From assembly GCA_944388965.1 (NCBI GenBank), contig CALXKL010000004.1, positions 1-64,000 of the forward strand: 64,000 nucleotides of DNA, read 5' to 3'. This DNA comes from an uncultured Spirochaetales bacterium. GTDB lineage: Bacteria; Spirochaetota; Spirochaetia; Sphaerochaetales; Sphaerochaetaceae. How positions within the stretch are numbered: position 1 is the first letter of the stretch; every line of letters starts with the position of its first letter. Both the position numbers and the translations under genes were made by a program. This document shows, one piece after another, positions 40,830-49,940 of the stretch. The notes under the pieces were generated by a model. That model was not told the DNA's origin, searched no databases, and was given only the letters and a program-made list of their open reading frames with translations.

Positions 40830-41410
40830 GAGATCCATACAGCGTCCTGGGCGTAAGCCCGGGTGCCAGTGAAGACGAGATCAAGAAGGCGTACAAGAAG
40901 CTGGCCAAGCAGTATCATCCGGATGTGACAGGCAACTCCCCTGAAGCCGAGAGGAAGATGCAGGAGATCAATGCGGCATATGACGAACTGATGAACCGCA
41001 GGTCGAGCTACAACCCCTTCGAGAGCCGGTCCTCATCCTCATACAACCGCGGTGGCGAGGAGGAGCCCCTGATCTTCCAGGCGGTGCAGAACTACATCCG
41101 CGCCCACCGCTTCAACGAGGCCATAACCGCCCTGTCCCAGATTCCGCAGCCGGAGCGTACGGCTCGCTGGTACCACCTCAACGCAATCGCCTACGCCGGC
41201 ATCGGCAACAGGATGGAGGCCACTCTGTCGGCCCGCAAGGCCTGCCAGATGGATCCGGGCAACAGCGAGTACCAGGAGCTGCTACAGTACCTGGAGTCAG
41301 GACGATCCACATACCAGAGGACATACACGACGTACGCACCGGCAGGCGGAAGCATAGGAAGCATCTGCTGCACGCTGTTCTTCTTCAGGCTGTGCTGCTG
41401 TCCCTTCTGA
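40826..41410 (+). CDS. DnaJ-domain protein with TPR-like repeats and Cys-rich tail
   Basis: 194 residues. The J-domain (1-65) has [22 protein letters not shown] broken as [18 protein letters not shown] and the catalytic HPD at 31-33, so it can stimulate DnaK. TPR-like helices follow at about 85-155 ([21 protein letters not shown] broken as [12 protein letters not shown]). The last residues [14 protein letters not shown] form an unusual cysteine- and phenylalanine-rich, possibly membrane-attached tail. It closes a three-gene operon with a zinc-ribbon membrane protein and DUF5685. Confidence 0.85.
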   Translation: MRDPYSVLGVSPGASEDEIKKAYKKLAKQYHPDVTGNSPEAERKMQEINAAYDELMNRRSSYNPFESRSSSSYNRGGEEEPLIFQAVQNYIRAHRFNEAITALSQIPQPERTARWYHLNAIAYAGIGNRMEATLSARKACQMDPGNSEYQELLQYLESGRSTYQRTYTTYAPAGGSIGSICCTLFFFRLCCCPF

Positions 41411-41478
41411 AGCGGAGTAGAAGCTTTACAATATAGAGAAAAGGGGTTGTTGAGAAAGCTTAGGCCTTCGAGATAGAA

Positions 41479-42591
41479 TCATTTCCGCCTTCCATGAATC
41501 GATTTGTTGCCGAAATATTTCGTCTCCCATTCAGGATCCTCTTCCTTTCCATACTCGGAAATTCTGCAATCATGAAAGAGATCATCAGCGATTTCCAATA
41601 TAATATCCTTCAGCTCAAGTTCCCTTGACCATTCAGCAGGAATGCCTTCCAGCCCAAGATAAGCCCCTACAATATTCCCTGTTATGGATCCTGTAGAATC
41701 GCTATCACCATCGTGGTTCACGGCCGTTATTATCGCCTTGGTGAAATCGTTGCTATACCGAATAGAACAGAAGATCGCGATAGCCAGAGCCTCTTCAGCA
41801 ACCCACCCTCTACCAAGCATGGCAATGGCTTTCCTGTCATCTATCCTCCTGTCATATGCAAGATCTACAGCATCCCTGACTATGTCGAGGAAGCAGTCGA
41901 TAGCTTTCTCATCATAGTTCTGGTTTCTGATTGCCGTCCGCATGGCGGCAACGGCCTCCTCGACAGAACAACCGTGGTGAACAATGAGAACGATCATATG
42001 CGTAAGAGCCGCAGCTGGAATGTATCCAAGAGGATGACCGTGTGTAAGCGCAGCGACTTGCGCACCTATATGGTCTGCCGTATCCAAATCATATTCTCTT
42101 CCAAAATAGAGTCCGACAGGAGCAACCCGCATGACACCCCCACATCTCTTACTGTTGTTGATTGGATTCTCAACGGTTCCACACTCCTCCGACGCAAGGG
42201 CGCTCAGGCATGTATTTCCCGGCGCCCGACAAGAGAACAGCTGTGGGACATCATCAAGCCATGAGTAATGATAACCTTCAAGGGGATATGCTTTTGTCTG
42301 CGTCCTATACCAGTCCTTATAGCTGTAGCGGACATAGTCCCAAGGGGCAGCAGAGATACCACGCATGCTTGCCCGCGTGATTCCAAGCAGCAGTCCGGTC
42401 GCGGTGAACAGCGTCATCTGCGTATCGTCCGATATCTCTGCAATACCATCCTTCAGCTCATATGATGTTATGCCGGCTTCTCCGTATTCCCTGATTATCT
42501 CCCCAAGACTCATGAATTCCACGGGATAACCCAGAGCATCCCCTGCAGCTCCGCCTATAAGACAACCTCTATATCTATCCACCAGTTCCAT
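41479..42591 (-). CDS. ADP-ribosylglycohydrolase (DraG/ARH-like)
   Basis: A 370-residue enzyme expected to remove ADP-ribose from a modified target. The dinuclear metal motifs are complete: CLIGGAAGDALGYPVEF, SDDTQM (54-59) and DGDSDSTGSITGNIVGA near 290. A variable central region with a cysteine/glycine loop lies between them. The -10 box TATACT ends 6 bases before the ATG and no ribosome site is visible. It is divergent from a DUF262-DUF1524 gene, and both are more AT-rich than the neighbours, so the pair looks like an acquired unit. Confidence 0.88.
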   Translation of the reverse strand: MELVDRYRGCLIGGAAGDALGYPVEFMSLGEIIREYGEAGITSYELKDGIAEISDDTQMTLFTATGLLLGITRASMRGISAAPWDYVRYSYKDWYRTQTKAYPLEGYHYSWLDDVPQLFSCRAPGNTCLSALASEECGTVENPINNSKRCGGVMRVAPVGLYFGREYDLDTADHIGAQVAALTHGHPLGYIPAAALTHMIVLIVHHGCSVEEAVAAMRTAIRNQNYDEKAIDCFLDIVRDAVDLAYDRRIDDRKAIAMLGRGWVAEEALAIAIFCSIRYSNDFTKAIITAVNHDGDSDSTGSITGNIVGAYLGLEGIPAEWSRELELKDIILEIADDLFHDCRISEYGKEEDPEWETKYFGNKSIHGRRK

Positions 42592-42597
42592 ATAAAC

Positions 42598-42625
42598 AGT
42601 ATACTACATCAGCATAATGCTGATG
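42598..42625. promoter_or_regulatory. Divergent promoter region with 19-bp perfect palindrome
   Basis: CATCAGCATAATGCTGATG (42607-42625, 9-1-9) lies in the 48-base gap. It covers the region just upstream of the minus-strand -10 TATACT (42603-42598) and contains a plus-strand CATAAT (42613-42618). It is probably an operator controlling both genes; no regulator gene is adjacent. Confidence 0.55.
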
Positions 42626-42639
42626 CATGGAGGGTACTG

Positions 42640-44490
42640 ATGGCAAAGAACATAGAGCCTCAGCTGTCTGCAATCGGGAAATACCTTAATATCGATGAGG
42701 ATACAATATTCGTCATACCGGAGTACCAGAGAGCCTACTCATGGACAACCGACAACTGCGACAAGCTCTGGCAAGACATACTGGATTACGCAGAGACAAA
42801 CAGCAAGGATAACTATTTTTTCGGAACCGTAATCGTAAACTGCCAAGATAACGACACAAGGCTTGCACTGATTGACGGTCAGCAGAGGACTACGACATTC
42901 TACCTTCTCTTCAAAGCACTTCTTATGAGAATCAATGAGAGAATTCTCAAGATGGCGGATGACGAGGATTCCATCCAGCTTCGCCGTGGTCTACGCGGAA
43001 AAAGGCGTTCTCTGATACAGATCCTATATAAGGCGAAGGAAGATGACATTCCTGAAGAGCCAGACAAAAGGATAGATGCCGCAATATACAAAAAGGTTAA
43101 TCTCATAGAGAACCTTTCAATCAATGAACGATATAAGGATGATTTCAATAAAGTCCTTACATCTTCAAACTTTGAAGAAGCTGAATGCAACACGACCAAG
43201 ATTCCATATAAGCAGAAAGACAACAAGTTCACGAATTTCTTCCGGAACTTCAAGTTCTTCTACAATGAAACTGGTCTGCTTTCCGATTCCCAGATCAACA
43301 ATATTGCAGATAAGATAATCGGAAAATGCGAGGTCATTGAAATCAAGAGCTGGAAGGTCGATCAGGCAATCACGATGTTCAACTCCCTCAATTCCGACGG
43401 CCTTCCACTTTTCGATTCGGATATAATCTCTGCAAAGCTTTATGCAAGCGCAGAAGCGCAGGGACAGGGCAACAGTTTCGCGGAAGAATGGGAAGGGCTC
43501 AAGGAATCGGTTGAAGACCTGGCAGGGCTCGGCATATGTGACCTTGATTCCCTCCTGATGCAGCAGATGTACTATGAGAAGGCAGCCAGGCGGGAAATCA
43601 TAGGAGAATCAGGATCGCCCAATGTGACGATGCCCGGACTCAGAAGGTATTTCACAGAAATAAACAAAGAGCTAATGAAGCATCCCATTGAGCTCTGCAA
43701 TGACATGAACAATATCGCAGGTATTTGGCGGAAGGTATCGGAATATCCTGCCGTGCAGGTACTCTCCAAGTTCAACGACAACTTCAGACTTTTCCTTGCC
43801 GCCTATTTCCATCGCTTCAGGGCAGAGGACATAACGGAGAGGGATACGACCCCGATTGTCGAAGCGATGCTTAGACTCTTCACGATACTGGAACTTGTCG
43901 ACGCCGGCTATTCAAGCAGGTACTTCAAGACATTCCTATTCGGTGAAATAGAGAAGCTTGCAGACCCATCAGTGCCCGTGGCATCAATCATCAGAGACTT
44001 CTCTGACCATATAGGGAAGGCATGGAATCTGGATGATATAAAGGCTCGGATCTCCGATTACGGCAGGAATCCCCTGGTCTTCCTGAATGAGTATCTCGTG
44101 GCGACCGAGGACGGCATTCCTTTCAGCATCGGTTCCAAGTATGATATAGAGCATATAATGCCCTACAGTGGAAGCAATATCCAGGTCATACGGAATGATG
44201 CAGGAATAACCACAAATGATGAATTCTACGACACAGTGAACAAGCTCGGAAACAAGATCATCCTTGAACAGAAGATAAACAGATCAATAGGCAACGAATG
44301 GTTCCGTACGAAGGTATCCATGAGCCTTAAGGACAAGAGCGGTTATGTAGATAGCCGCTATCCAATGGCAAGGCAGCTTGTTCGAAGATACCAAAACGAG
44401 GCAAAGGCATACTGGACAAAGCAGGACATCGAAGAAGCAACCACCAAGATAGGAGAGCGAATCACCGGCTTCATCTTTTCTGCCAACTGA
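42640..44490 (+). CDS. DUF262/DUF1524 protein (GmrSD-like type IV restriction family)
   Basis: 616 residues. The N-terminal DUF262 ParB-like part carries VIPEYQRAYSW (about 24-35) and LIDGQQRTTTFYLL (75-88), the GmrS NTPase signature. The C-terminal DUF1524 part has the HNH-type DIEHIMPYSG (about 505) with later N and H residues, as in GmrD. Fused GmrSD proteins cut DNA with modified cytosines, and related proteins form other phage defences. GGAGGG precedes the ATG. It pairs divergently with an ADP-ribosylglycohydrolase. The gene is AT-richer than the surroundings. Confidence 0.88.
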   Translation: MAKNIEPQLSAIGKYLNIDEDTIFVIPEYQRAYSWTTDNCDKLWQDILDYAETNSKDNYFFGTVIVNCQDNDTRLALIDGQQRTTTFYLLFKALLMRINERILKMADDEDSIQLRRGLRGKRRSLIQILYKAKEDDIPEEPDKRIDAAIYKKVNLIENLSINERYKDDFNKVLTSSNFEEAECNTTKIPYKQKDNKFTNFFRNFKFFYNETGLLSDSQINNIADKIIGKCEVIEIKSWKVDQAITMFNSLNSDGLPLFDSDIISAKLYASAEAQGQGNSFAEEWEGLKESVEDLAGLGICDLDSLLMQQMYYEKAARREIIGESGSPNVTMPGLRRYFTEINKELMKHPIELCNDMNNIAGIWRKVSEYPAVQVLSKFNDNFRLFLAAYFHRFRAEDITERDTTPIVEAMLRLFTILELVDAGYSSRYFKTFLFGEIEKLADPSVPVASIIRDFSDHIGKAWNLDDIKARISDYGRNPLVFLNEYLVATEDGIPFSIGSKYDIEHIMPYSGSNIQVIRNDAGITTNDEFYDTVNKLGNKIILEQKINRSIGNEWFRTKVSMSLKDKSGYVDSRYPMARQLVRRYQNEAKAYWTKQDIEEATTKIGERITGFIFSAN

Positions 44491-44609
44491 TTCCACCACA
44501 ACGTGCAAGTCGACGAGCATGTGACAGGGGATGAATTGAGCAGACGATTAAAAGAGGCTATCGAGAGAGCCCACACTTTCTCGGCAGCCCGTTTTCATTA
44601 TTGCATAGT

Positions 44610-45404
44610 TCAGCCCTGCAAGAGAATCTCTAAAGGAACCGAATACGTGCCGGCATAGTCTCCTCCGGTGATTACACAAATGTTCGTCTGATTTTCCGTG
44701 TAGACCTCGATGTTCGTCATGCCGTCGATGTCTGGAGTGGTCTTGACCTTGTGATAAGACTGGAAATAGTCCAGAGCAGAAGTGCTCGTACTGGTTAATT
44801 CCATAGTTTCATGATACCAGCTGGAATAGACTATCCCATCATACTCCATATCCGTGTATCGAGATGTCGTGCGCCGGGCTCTGTACACTTTCGCTGAAGT
44901 CATGAAAAGCTGATCCAGGGCCGTATCCTGTTCTTCTGACAAAGGTGTCCCTTCGAAACTGTATACGGGAGTGTAACTGGGTAATGCAGGAGGCTCCACC
45001 TCGGGTATCACGGCTTCAATCACACTACCGGCGGGGATGTCCTCAACTGGCGTGTAGATGGTGATCTCGGCCCTCGAGCCCGGCTCTCCGTCATCTTCAG
45101 TGACCCAGGTGGCAAGCAGATTCCCATTTATGTCATGATAGGAAGTCTGAATCAGAGCCGTCGCTTCGTCAGGTGCCTTGCCATGTTCACCATCCCATCG
45201 CGTGATTCGCATGATCTTCAAGGCAAGTTCCCTGTCAATATCAACACCTGCATTGGCAGGTGGATCAGGTATCCGTATGGGATCTTCGAATACGGAAACG
45301 AACGATGCCCCACCGGAGCTGTCACCCGGATGGGGGTTGCCTCCGCTGCATGCAGTTGCGAACACCAACACAAATGCCGACAATACGGCAAGAATCCTCT
45401 TCAT
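44610..45404 (-). CDS. Lipoprotein of unknown function (paralogue 1)
   Basis: 264 residues. The lipoprotein signal MKRILAVLSAFVLVFATAC places the lipidated cysteine at C19. Gly/Pro/Ser-rich linker follows, then a globular region ending with ICVITGGDYAGTYSVPLEIL. It is clearly paralogous to the gene at 45789 (shared EPGS-AEIT, DIPAGSVI, Y-D-Y-G-Y-SWYYE-like blocks, and the same C-terminus). An insertion at about 25-45 is unique to this copy. The start at 45404 has GAGG upstream; the frame to 45494 adds no signal sequence. Probably attached to the outer or inner membrane facing out of the cytoplasm. Confidence 0.75.
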   Translation of the reverse strand: MKRILAVLSAFVLVFATACSGGNPHPGDSSGGASFVSVFEDPIRIPDPPANAGVDIDRELALKIMRITRWDGEHGKAPDEATALIQTSYHDINGNLLATWVTEDDGEPGSRAEITIYTPVEDIPAGSVIEAVIPEVEPPALPSYTPVYSFEGTPLSEEQDTALDQLFMTSAKVYRARRTTSRYTDMEYDGIVYSSWYHETMELTSTSTSALDYFQSYHKVKTTPDIDGMTNIEVYTENQTNICVITGGDYAGTYSVPLEILLQG

Positions 45405-45727
45405 ACCTCTTCCCTCTTGTTGTCCAGTGGATTGTGCATCCCTGGGCAGGTTCAGGTTATTGCAAGAACATGGCCAGCGCAAGGTTTTCTGCAATGGAGG
45501 AACGGAATAGCTTCGATGGAAACAGGGGATAAGGAATCACTGTCATGTAGCGTCTGAAACCCTGGTGGCCCCCGTGGTTACGGCAATGATGTCGACGAGA
45601 GACTCCATTATGCCGTTGAAGGAAAATCTCCCGAACAGCAATGCAAGAATGCGTTGTCGCTTGCTATCCATGTATGGCATCACTACGGAACCATATCGGA
45701 AAAACGCCACATCGATCTTTTCTAAAA

Positions 45728-45755
45728 GGACCGCCTCCCGTCGAAACGGGAGGCG
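45728..45755 (-). terminator. Terminator of the second lipoprotein gene
   Basis: A perfect 10-bp stem (45732-45741 with 45746-45755) with a CGAA tetraloop; on the minus strand TCCTTTT follows. The rest of 45405-45727 is without a convincing gene; a minus-strand frame of about 60 codons there was not recognised. Confidence 0.7.
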
Positions 45756-45788
45756 TCATTTAAAACCACATCGTTTGTGCAGAGAAAC

Positions 45789-46505
45789 TCATCCCATGGA
45801 TGGCCCGAACAGTCCTCCGAGAATCTCCGGCGGAATCGAGTACGTGCCAGCATCGGCACCGCCCTTGATCACACACATGTTGGACTGGCTTCCGAAGTAC
45901 ACCTCGATGCACGTCATTCCATCGAGCGCCGGAGTGGTTGTGACCTTCATGTAGGTCTGATACCGATTGCTGGAGGGATCGTTCTCGTTGATGACCTCAT
46001 AATACCAGCTTTCATATGTATTCCCTTCATACATCATATCTGTGAAGCTGTATGTCGTATGATCCGACCTCTTCTCCGTCACTGACGAACGCATCACTTC
46101 CATAAGTGCATTCGTCTGGTCTTCTGTAAGCTGAGAACCATTGGCGGAATAGCTAGTCGCGCCAAACTCTCCCACAGTTGCCGTTATTACACTTCCTGCC
46201 GGTATGTCCGCGACGGGGACAGCGAGAGTGATCTCCGCTTTCGATCCCGGCTCTCCGTTTCCGTGGCTGACCTGGGTCGCAAGCTGTTTGCCGTTTCCGT
46301 CAAAGTAGGTACTCTCTACCAGATACGTCGCTTCGACATTCTCGTTACCGGACTCATCAGCCCACATCATGATGGACATGACCTTCTGGACGAGTTCTTG
46401 GCTTGCAACACCATCCGTGTTCCCTCCCGGTGCAGGATTGTCCCCACTGCATGCCACGGCGAATATCAGCACCAATGCTGACAACAAAATCAGGATTCTC
46501 TTCAT
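45789..46505 (-). CDS. Lipoprotein of unknown function (paralogue 2)
   Basis: 238 residues with signal and lipobox MKRILILLSALVLIFAVAC (C19), an extended GDNPAPGGNTDG linker and a globular part sharing the C-terminal MCVIKGGADAGTYSIPPEIL pattern with paralogue 1. No known domain. TAAGGAAAA lies directly before the ATG. Its promoter contains a run of eight G between -35 and -10, so expression may vary by slipped-strand change. A strong terminator follows. Confidence 0.75.
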   Translation of the reverse strand: MKRILILLSALVLIFAVACSGDNPAPGGNTDGVASQELVQKVMSIMMWADESGNENVEATYLVESTYFDGNGKQLATQVSHGNGEPGSKAEITLAVPVADIPAGSVITATVGEFGATSYSANGSQLTEDQTNALMEVMRSSVTEKRSDHTTYSFTDMMYEGNTYESWYYEVINENDPSSNRYQTYMKVTTTPALDGMTCIEVYFGSQSNMCVIKGGADAGTYSIPPEILGGLFGPSMG

Positions 46506-46553
46506 TTTTCCTTACCCTCTCTTCGTCTGGGGACCTGTATCCCGGACGGCTCC

Positions 46554-46581
46554 AGAGTATGATAAATACCCCCCCCGTCAA
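46554..46581 (-). promoter_or_regulatory. Promoter with poly-G spacer, possibly phase-variable
   Basis: Minus strand TTGACG (46581-46576), a 16-base spacer (46575-46560) that begins with the rest of a G8 run (46576-46569), and TACTCT (46559-46554). One extra G would give the optimal 17-base spacing. Confidence 0.5.
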
Positions 46582-46616
46582 GGTTTACGGTAGGGGCGAT
46601 TGGGAATCTGATGTTG

Positions 46617-47201
46617 TCATCTGCGGTGGAAATAAGGATCGAGCACTTCCGTTATGAGCCGTGAGAGCTCCTTCGGCAGCACCTCAAGAGAGAGGCCCGT
46701 CTTGCCGGCCAAGGTGTCGACTATGAGCTCGACGGCTCCGTTGATGGCGAAGTTTATCGCACAGCGGTAGGAGACCGCGTTGCGGATCGTGTTGCCCGCC
46801 AGGAAGCTAGACGACTCCAGGTAGTTGATCAGACTGCTTCGCCACAGGTCCAGCATCCCCTTGCCGTTGTCTATCGTCAGAAGCGTCCTGTAGTATTCCG
46901 GGCTCCTGCGCAGGAAGTCGATGCATGCCGACAGAATGCTCTCGCAGTCGTAGAAGATGCTGTCCGCATCGAGATGTTGGAAAAGGCGCCCGAGCTGGCG
47001 GGCCACATCGCTCTGTATGGACTCCAGCACCTCCGAGATGTTCTTGTAGTGGGCGTAGAAGGTCCCCCTGTTCACACCGGCCTTCTGGGCAAGGGCGCTG
47101 ACGGTTATCTCGTCAAGATCCTTGTCCATCAGAAGCGACAGAAGAGCGCTCTTTATGAGGTCGCGGCTGCGTATGGAGGACCTGTACTCCGCCTTCGCCA
47201 T
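46617..47201 (-). CDS. TetR-family regulator (DhaS/TetR_C-like)
   Basis: 194 residues. N-terminal helix-turn-helix DEITVSALAQKAGVNRGTFY then AHYKNISEVLESI, followed by a helical ligand domain. The start at 47201 overlaps the HAD gene stop (TGATG). It is the last gene of an ilvA-HAD-tetR series, all joined by overlaps, so its target may be that operon, although no palindrome was picked out at the ilvA promoter. No aromatic-rich ligand motif stands out. Confidence 0.85.
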   Translation of the reverse strand: MAKAEYRSSIRSRDLIKSALLSLLMDKDLDEITVSALAQKAGVNRGTFYAHYKNISEVLESIQSDVARQLGRLFQHLDADSIFYDCESILSACIDFLRRSPEYYRTLLTIDNGKGMLDLWRSSLINYLESSSFLAGNTIRNAVSYRCAINFAINGAVELIVDTLAGKTGLSLEVLPKELSRLITEVLDPYFHRR

Positions 47202-48001
47202 CAGATCACCCCGAAATGTCTCAGCGCCTGGGCGATTCCGCCCTTGTCGCACTCGGCGGTGACGTAGTCCGCCTTGGCCTTGAGGGCCTCCTCGGCGTTG
47301 CCCATGGCGACTCCTATTCCCGCCATCTGTATGATCTCGTGGTCGTTCGATCCGTCCCCGAAGGCCATCGCCTCGGACACCGGAAGGCCGAGATGCTTCA
47401 TCACCTCGAGCATTGCATGCCCCTTGTCCACGCCCTTCTGGCAGACTTCGGCCATGAGACAGGATGGTACGCCGACCGTGTTGTTCAGGACATCGAAGCG
47501 CGAATCGAAGACCTCATGCGCCCTGTCCATGTCGCCATCAGGAGTCAGTAGTATGAGCTTGGTCACATTGTCAAGGACAGGCAGGGTGTCGAGCTGCGTG
47601 AGGTTGCGTATGACGATGTCGGTACCCACATGGCGGTGGAACATGTCCATCAGAATGTCATGGAAGTCGCCGGTGTAGTACGACTGGCCGTCGGTCTGCA
47701 GAAGGATCCTCCAGCCGTGGCGGCTGCTCTCGTCGATATAGAATGCCAGATCGTCCGCAGGGATGTAGCTGGCATAAATGTCCCGACCGTCGACGAAGGC
47801 CCTTGCGCCGCCAGAGTACACGCCGCCGTCGAACGGGATCTCGGAAAGCCTCGGGTCGACCTCAGCAGGACTTCGTCCTGTGGACAGGAAAAGTCTGGAG
47901 CCGTTCGCCTTCGCCTGGGCGAGGGCTTCGATCGTGTCGCGGGGAACGGGCTTGCCGAACGGAACGAGCGTACCGTCCACGTCGAAGAAGAGACACTTCA
48001 T
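47201..48001 (-). CDS. HAD-superfamily hydrolase, Cof type
   Basis: A 266-residue phosphatase of HAD subfamily IIB. Motif I FFDVDGTLVPFG (about 5-16), motif II LSTGRS, motif III lysine region and motif IV AFGDGSNDHEIIQMAG are all present, with a C2 cap between. Substrates of such enzymes are small sugar or cofactor phosphates. The ATG overlaps the ilvA stop (ATGA). Confidence 0.88.
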   Translation of the reverse strand: MKCLFFDVDGTLVPFGKPVPRDTIEALAQAKANGSRLFLSTGRSPAEVDPRLSEIPFDGGVYSGGARAFVDGRDIYASYIPADDLAFYIDESSRHGWRILLQTDGQSYYTGDFHDILMDMFHRHVGTDIVIRNLTQLDTLPVLDNVTKLILLTPDGDMDRAHEVFDSRFDVLNNTVGVPSCLMAEVCQKGVDKGHAMLEVMKHLGLPVSEAMAFGDGSNDHEIIQMAGIGVAMGNAEEALKAKADYVTAECDKGGIAQALRHFGVI

Positions 48002-49200
48002 AGTATTTCGCACCTGTAGCCAAGATCGCTTCGTATCGCATCGACGATCTGTCCTATGTGGTCCGCGTTCCTGGTCTCCAGGCCAAGACGCAGCATGCAG
48101 TGCTGCAGGTCCGTGCTGTCGGTCTTCCTGTCATGCTCGACGGACACGACGTTGGCACCCATCTCGGCGACCAGGGCGCTGACGATCGCCAGCTGCTTGG
48201 GCCTGTCGTACACCTCGAGCTCCAGCTCGACCTGACGGCCCTGCATCATCAGACCACGGGTTATGACGCGCGAGAGGATGGTGACGTCTATGTTGCCACC
48301 CGAGACGAGACAGACCGTCTTCCTGCCGGCAAGATCCACCTTGCCCGCCATCGCGGCGGCCACCGACACGGCACCTGCGCCTTCCGCAACCAGCTTCTGC
48401 TGCTCCATCAGCGACAGGATCGCGCTTGCGATCTCGTCATCGCTGACCGTGACGATGTCGTCGACATACCTCCTGCAGTACTCGAATGTCTTCTCGCCAG
48501 GCATCTTGACCGCGATTCCATCGGCAATGGTCGACACGCGCTCAAGAGGCACACGCCTGTGCTCGTCGAAGGCATGCCGCATGCTGGCGGCTCCCGCCGC
48601 CTGGACGCCGATGACACGGCATGTGGGCTTGAGAGCCTTGATGGCGAAGGCCATTCCGCTGATCAGGCCACCGCCTCCCACGGGGACTATGCAGGTGTCC
48701 ATCTCAGGAAGGGCGCTCAGGATCTCGAGGGCTATGGTGCCCTGGCCTGCGATCACATCGTCGTCATCGAAGGGGTGGATCAGAGTCCGTCCACTCTCCT
48801 TTGCGATCTCGATGGCCTTCTCGTATGCGTCATCATAGACCCCAGGCACCAGCACGACTTCGGCACCATAGGCCCTGGTGGCCTCCACCTTGGAGATCGG
48901 GGCCCCGTCGGGGATGCAGATGACGGCGTTCAGGCCGGCCTTCTGCGCGGCCAGGGCGACACCCTGGCTGTGATTGCCTGCAGAGCAGGCGACGACTCCC
49001 CTCTCCTTCTCCTCGTCGCTCAGGCGCGCGATCCTGTTGTAGGCACCGCGGAGCTTGAAGGAACCCGTGAGCTGGAGGTTCTCCGTCTTGAGATACACCT
49101 CGTTGTCCGGAAACATGCGAGGAGCCCTTATGAGATCGGTGACGCGAGCCACGCCCTTGAGGGCGAAGGCCGCCTGGTAAAGCGAATCCAGTGTCAGCAT
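47998..49200 (-). CDS. ilvA: Threonine ammonia-lyase (dehydratase)
   Basis: A 400-residue PLP enzyme making 2-oxobutanoate from threonine. The PLP lysine lies in TGSFKLRGA (about 45), the phosphate loop is GGGGLISG, and SAGNHSQGVA is typical. The C-terminus (330-400) is a single ACT domain, so it is the short TdcB/IlvA2-like form and not the two-ACT biosynthetic IlvA. The start at 49200 has a TATCGT -10 ending 6 bases upstream and little Shine-Dalgarno, and the longer frame to 49293 adds unrelated residues. No ilvBCD genes lie in the window. It heads an operon with HAD and TetR genes. Confidence 0.9.
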   Translation of the reverse strand: MLTLDSLYQAAFALKGVARVTDLIRAPRMFPDNEVYLKTENLQLTGSFKLRGAYNRIARLSDEEKERGVVACSAGNHSQGVALAAQKAGLNAVICIPDGAPISKVEATRAYGAEVVLVPGVYDDAYEKAIEIAKESGRTLIHPFDDDDVIAGQGTIALEILSALPEMDTCIVPVGGGGLISGMAFAIKALKPTCRVIGVQAAGAASMRHAFDEHRRVPLERVSTIADGIAVKMPGEKTFEYCRRYVDDIVTVSDDEIASAILSLMEQQKLVAEGAGAVSVAAAMAGKVDLAGRKTVCLVSGGNIDVTILSRVITRGLMMQGRQVELELEVYDRPKQLAIVSALVAEMGANVVSVEHDRKTDSTDLQHCMLRLGLETRNADHIGQIVDAIRSDLGYRCEIL

Positions 49201-49206
49201 GGCCCT

Positions 49207-49236
49207 ACGATAATCGTTTTCAGAGACGCTAATCAA
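49207..49236 (-). promoter_or_regulatory. Promoter of the ilvA operon
   Basis: Minus strand TTGATT (49236-49231), an 18-base spacer and TATCGT (49212-49207), 6 bases before the ATG. Confidence 0.5.
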
Positions 49237-49247
49237 CCTCGGTGTGC

Positions 49248-49253
49248 TAGCAT
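49248..49253 (+). promoter_or_regulatory. Putative -10 of the MBL-fold operon
   Basis: TAGCAT ends 6 bases before the ATG at 49260; no good -35 is visible. Same leaderless geometry as ilvA on the other strand. Confidence 0.35.
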
Positions 49254-49259
49254 TAAGGC

Positions 49260-49940
49260 ATGGTGAATGTGAAATTCCTCCACCACAGCGCATTCGTCAT
49301 CGAAAACGATGACCTGGTCGTCCTGATCGACGCCTTCCGCCCCGTCCAGCTTGACAGGAGAGGAAGAAGGCTGTATGTGCTCTCCTCCCACTTCCATCAG
49401 GACCATTACGACCCATGGATCCTCTCGCTCGACGCGACCAGATACTACCTTTCCAGCACGATCAGGCGCAGGATCCGGGGACGGGATGCCGACCTGCCGG
49501 TCACATACGTCTCGCAGAACATGCGCTTCGACGAGGATGGATTCACGCTGGAGACCTTCGACAGCACGGACTGTGGCGTGAGCTTCGTCCTCACCATCGG
49601 CGGCAGGAGGATCGTGCACCTGGGGGACGACAACGACTGGGATCCGTCAGACGAAGCGATGCACAGACGCTTCATCGCCTCGCTGAGGAAGATGCCGTCG
49701 CCTGTGGACGTGGCGCTCGTACCACTCGACCCTCATCTTGGGGACAACATGTGCACCGGGCCTGTCGAGGTGATGCGCATTCTGCACCCGGACCACGTCG
49801 TGCCCATGCACTGCTGGCAGGACTTCGACGCATCGCGGCAGTTGGAGAAATCGTTTGCCCGTGAAGGCCTCGATTGTAGTACTATTGTCCATATGGCAGG
49901 GGACGGACAGCATGTCCTGTCCCTCCAGGAGGTGTCATGA
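49260..49940 (+). CDS. Metallo-beta-lactamase-fold hydrolase (UlaG-like)
   Basis: A 226-residue hydrolase with the H-x-H-x-D-H zinc motif in SSHFHQDHYDPW (about 42-53) and further ligands expected at HLGDDNDW and PMHCWQDF. It resembles the small UlaG/YtkL group; the substrate is unknown. It overlaps the OsmC gene by ATGA, so the two are made together. Confidence 0.85.
   Translation: MVNVKFLHHSAFVIENDDLVVLIDAFRPVQLDRRGRRLYVLSSHFHQDHYDPWILSLDATRYYLSSTIRRRIRGRDADLPVTYVSQNMRFDEDGFTLETFDSTDCGVSFVLTIGGRRIVHLGDDNDWDPSDEAMHRRFIASLRKMPSPVDVALVPLDPHLGDNMCTGPVEVMRILHPDHVVPMHCWQDFDASRQLEKSFAREGLDCSTIVHMAGDGQHVLSLQEVS

Noticed and set aside
45565-45954. 129-codon plus-strand frame between the lipoprotein genes
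   Set aside because: It runs through the terminator hairpin and into the antisense of the second lipoprotein.
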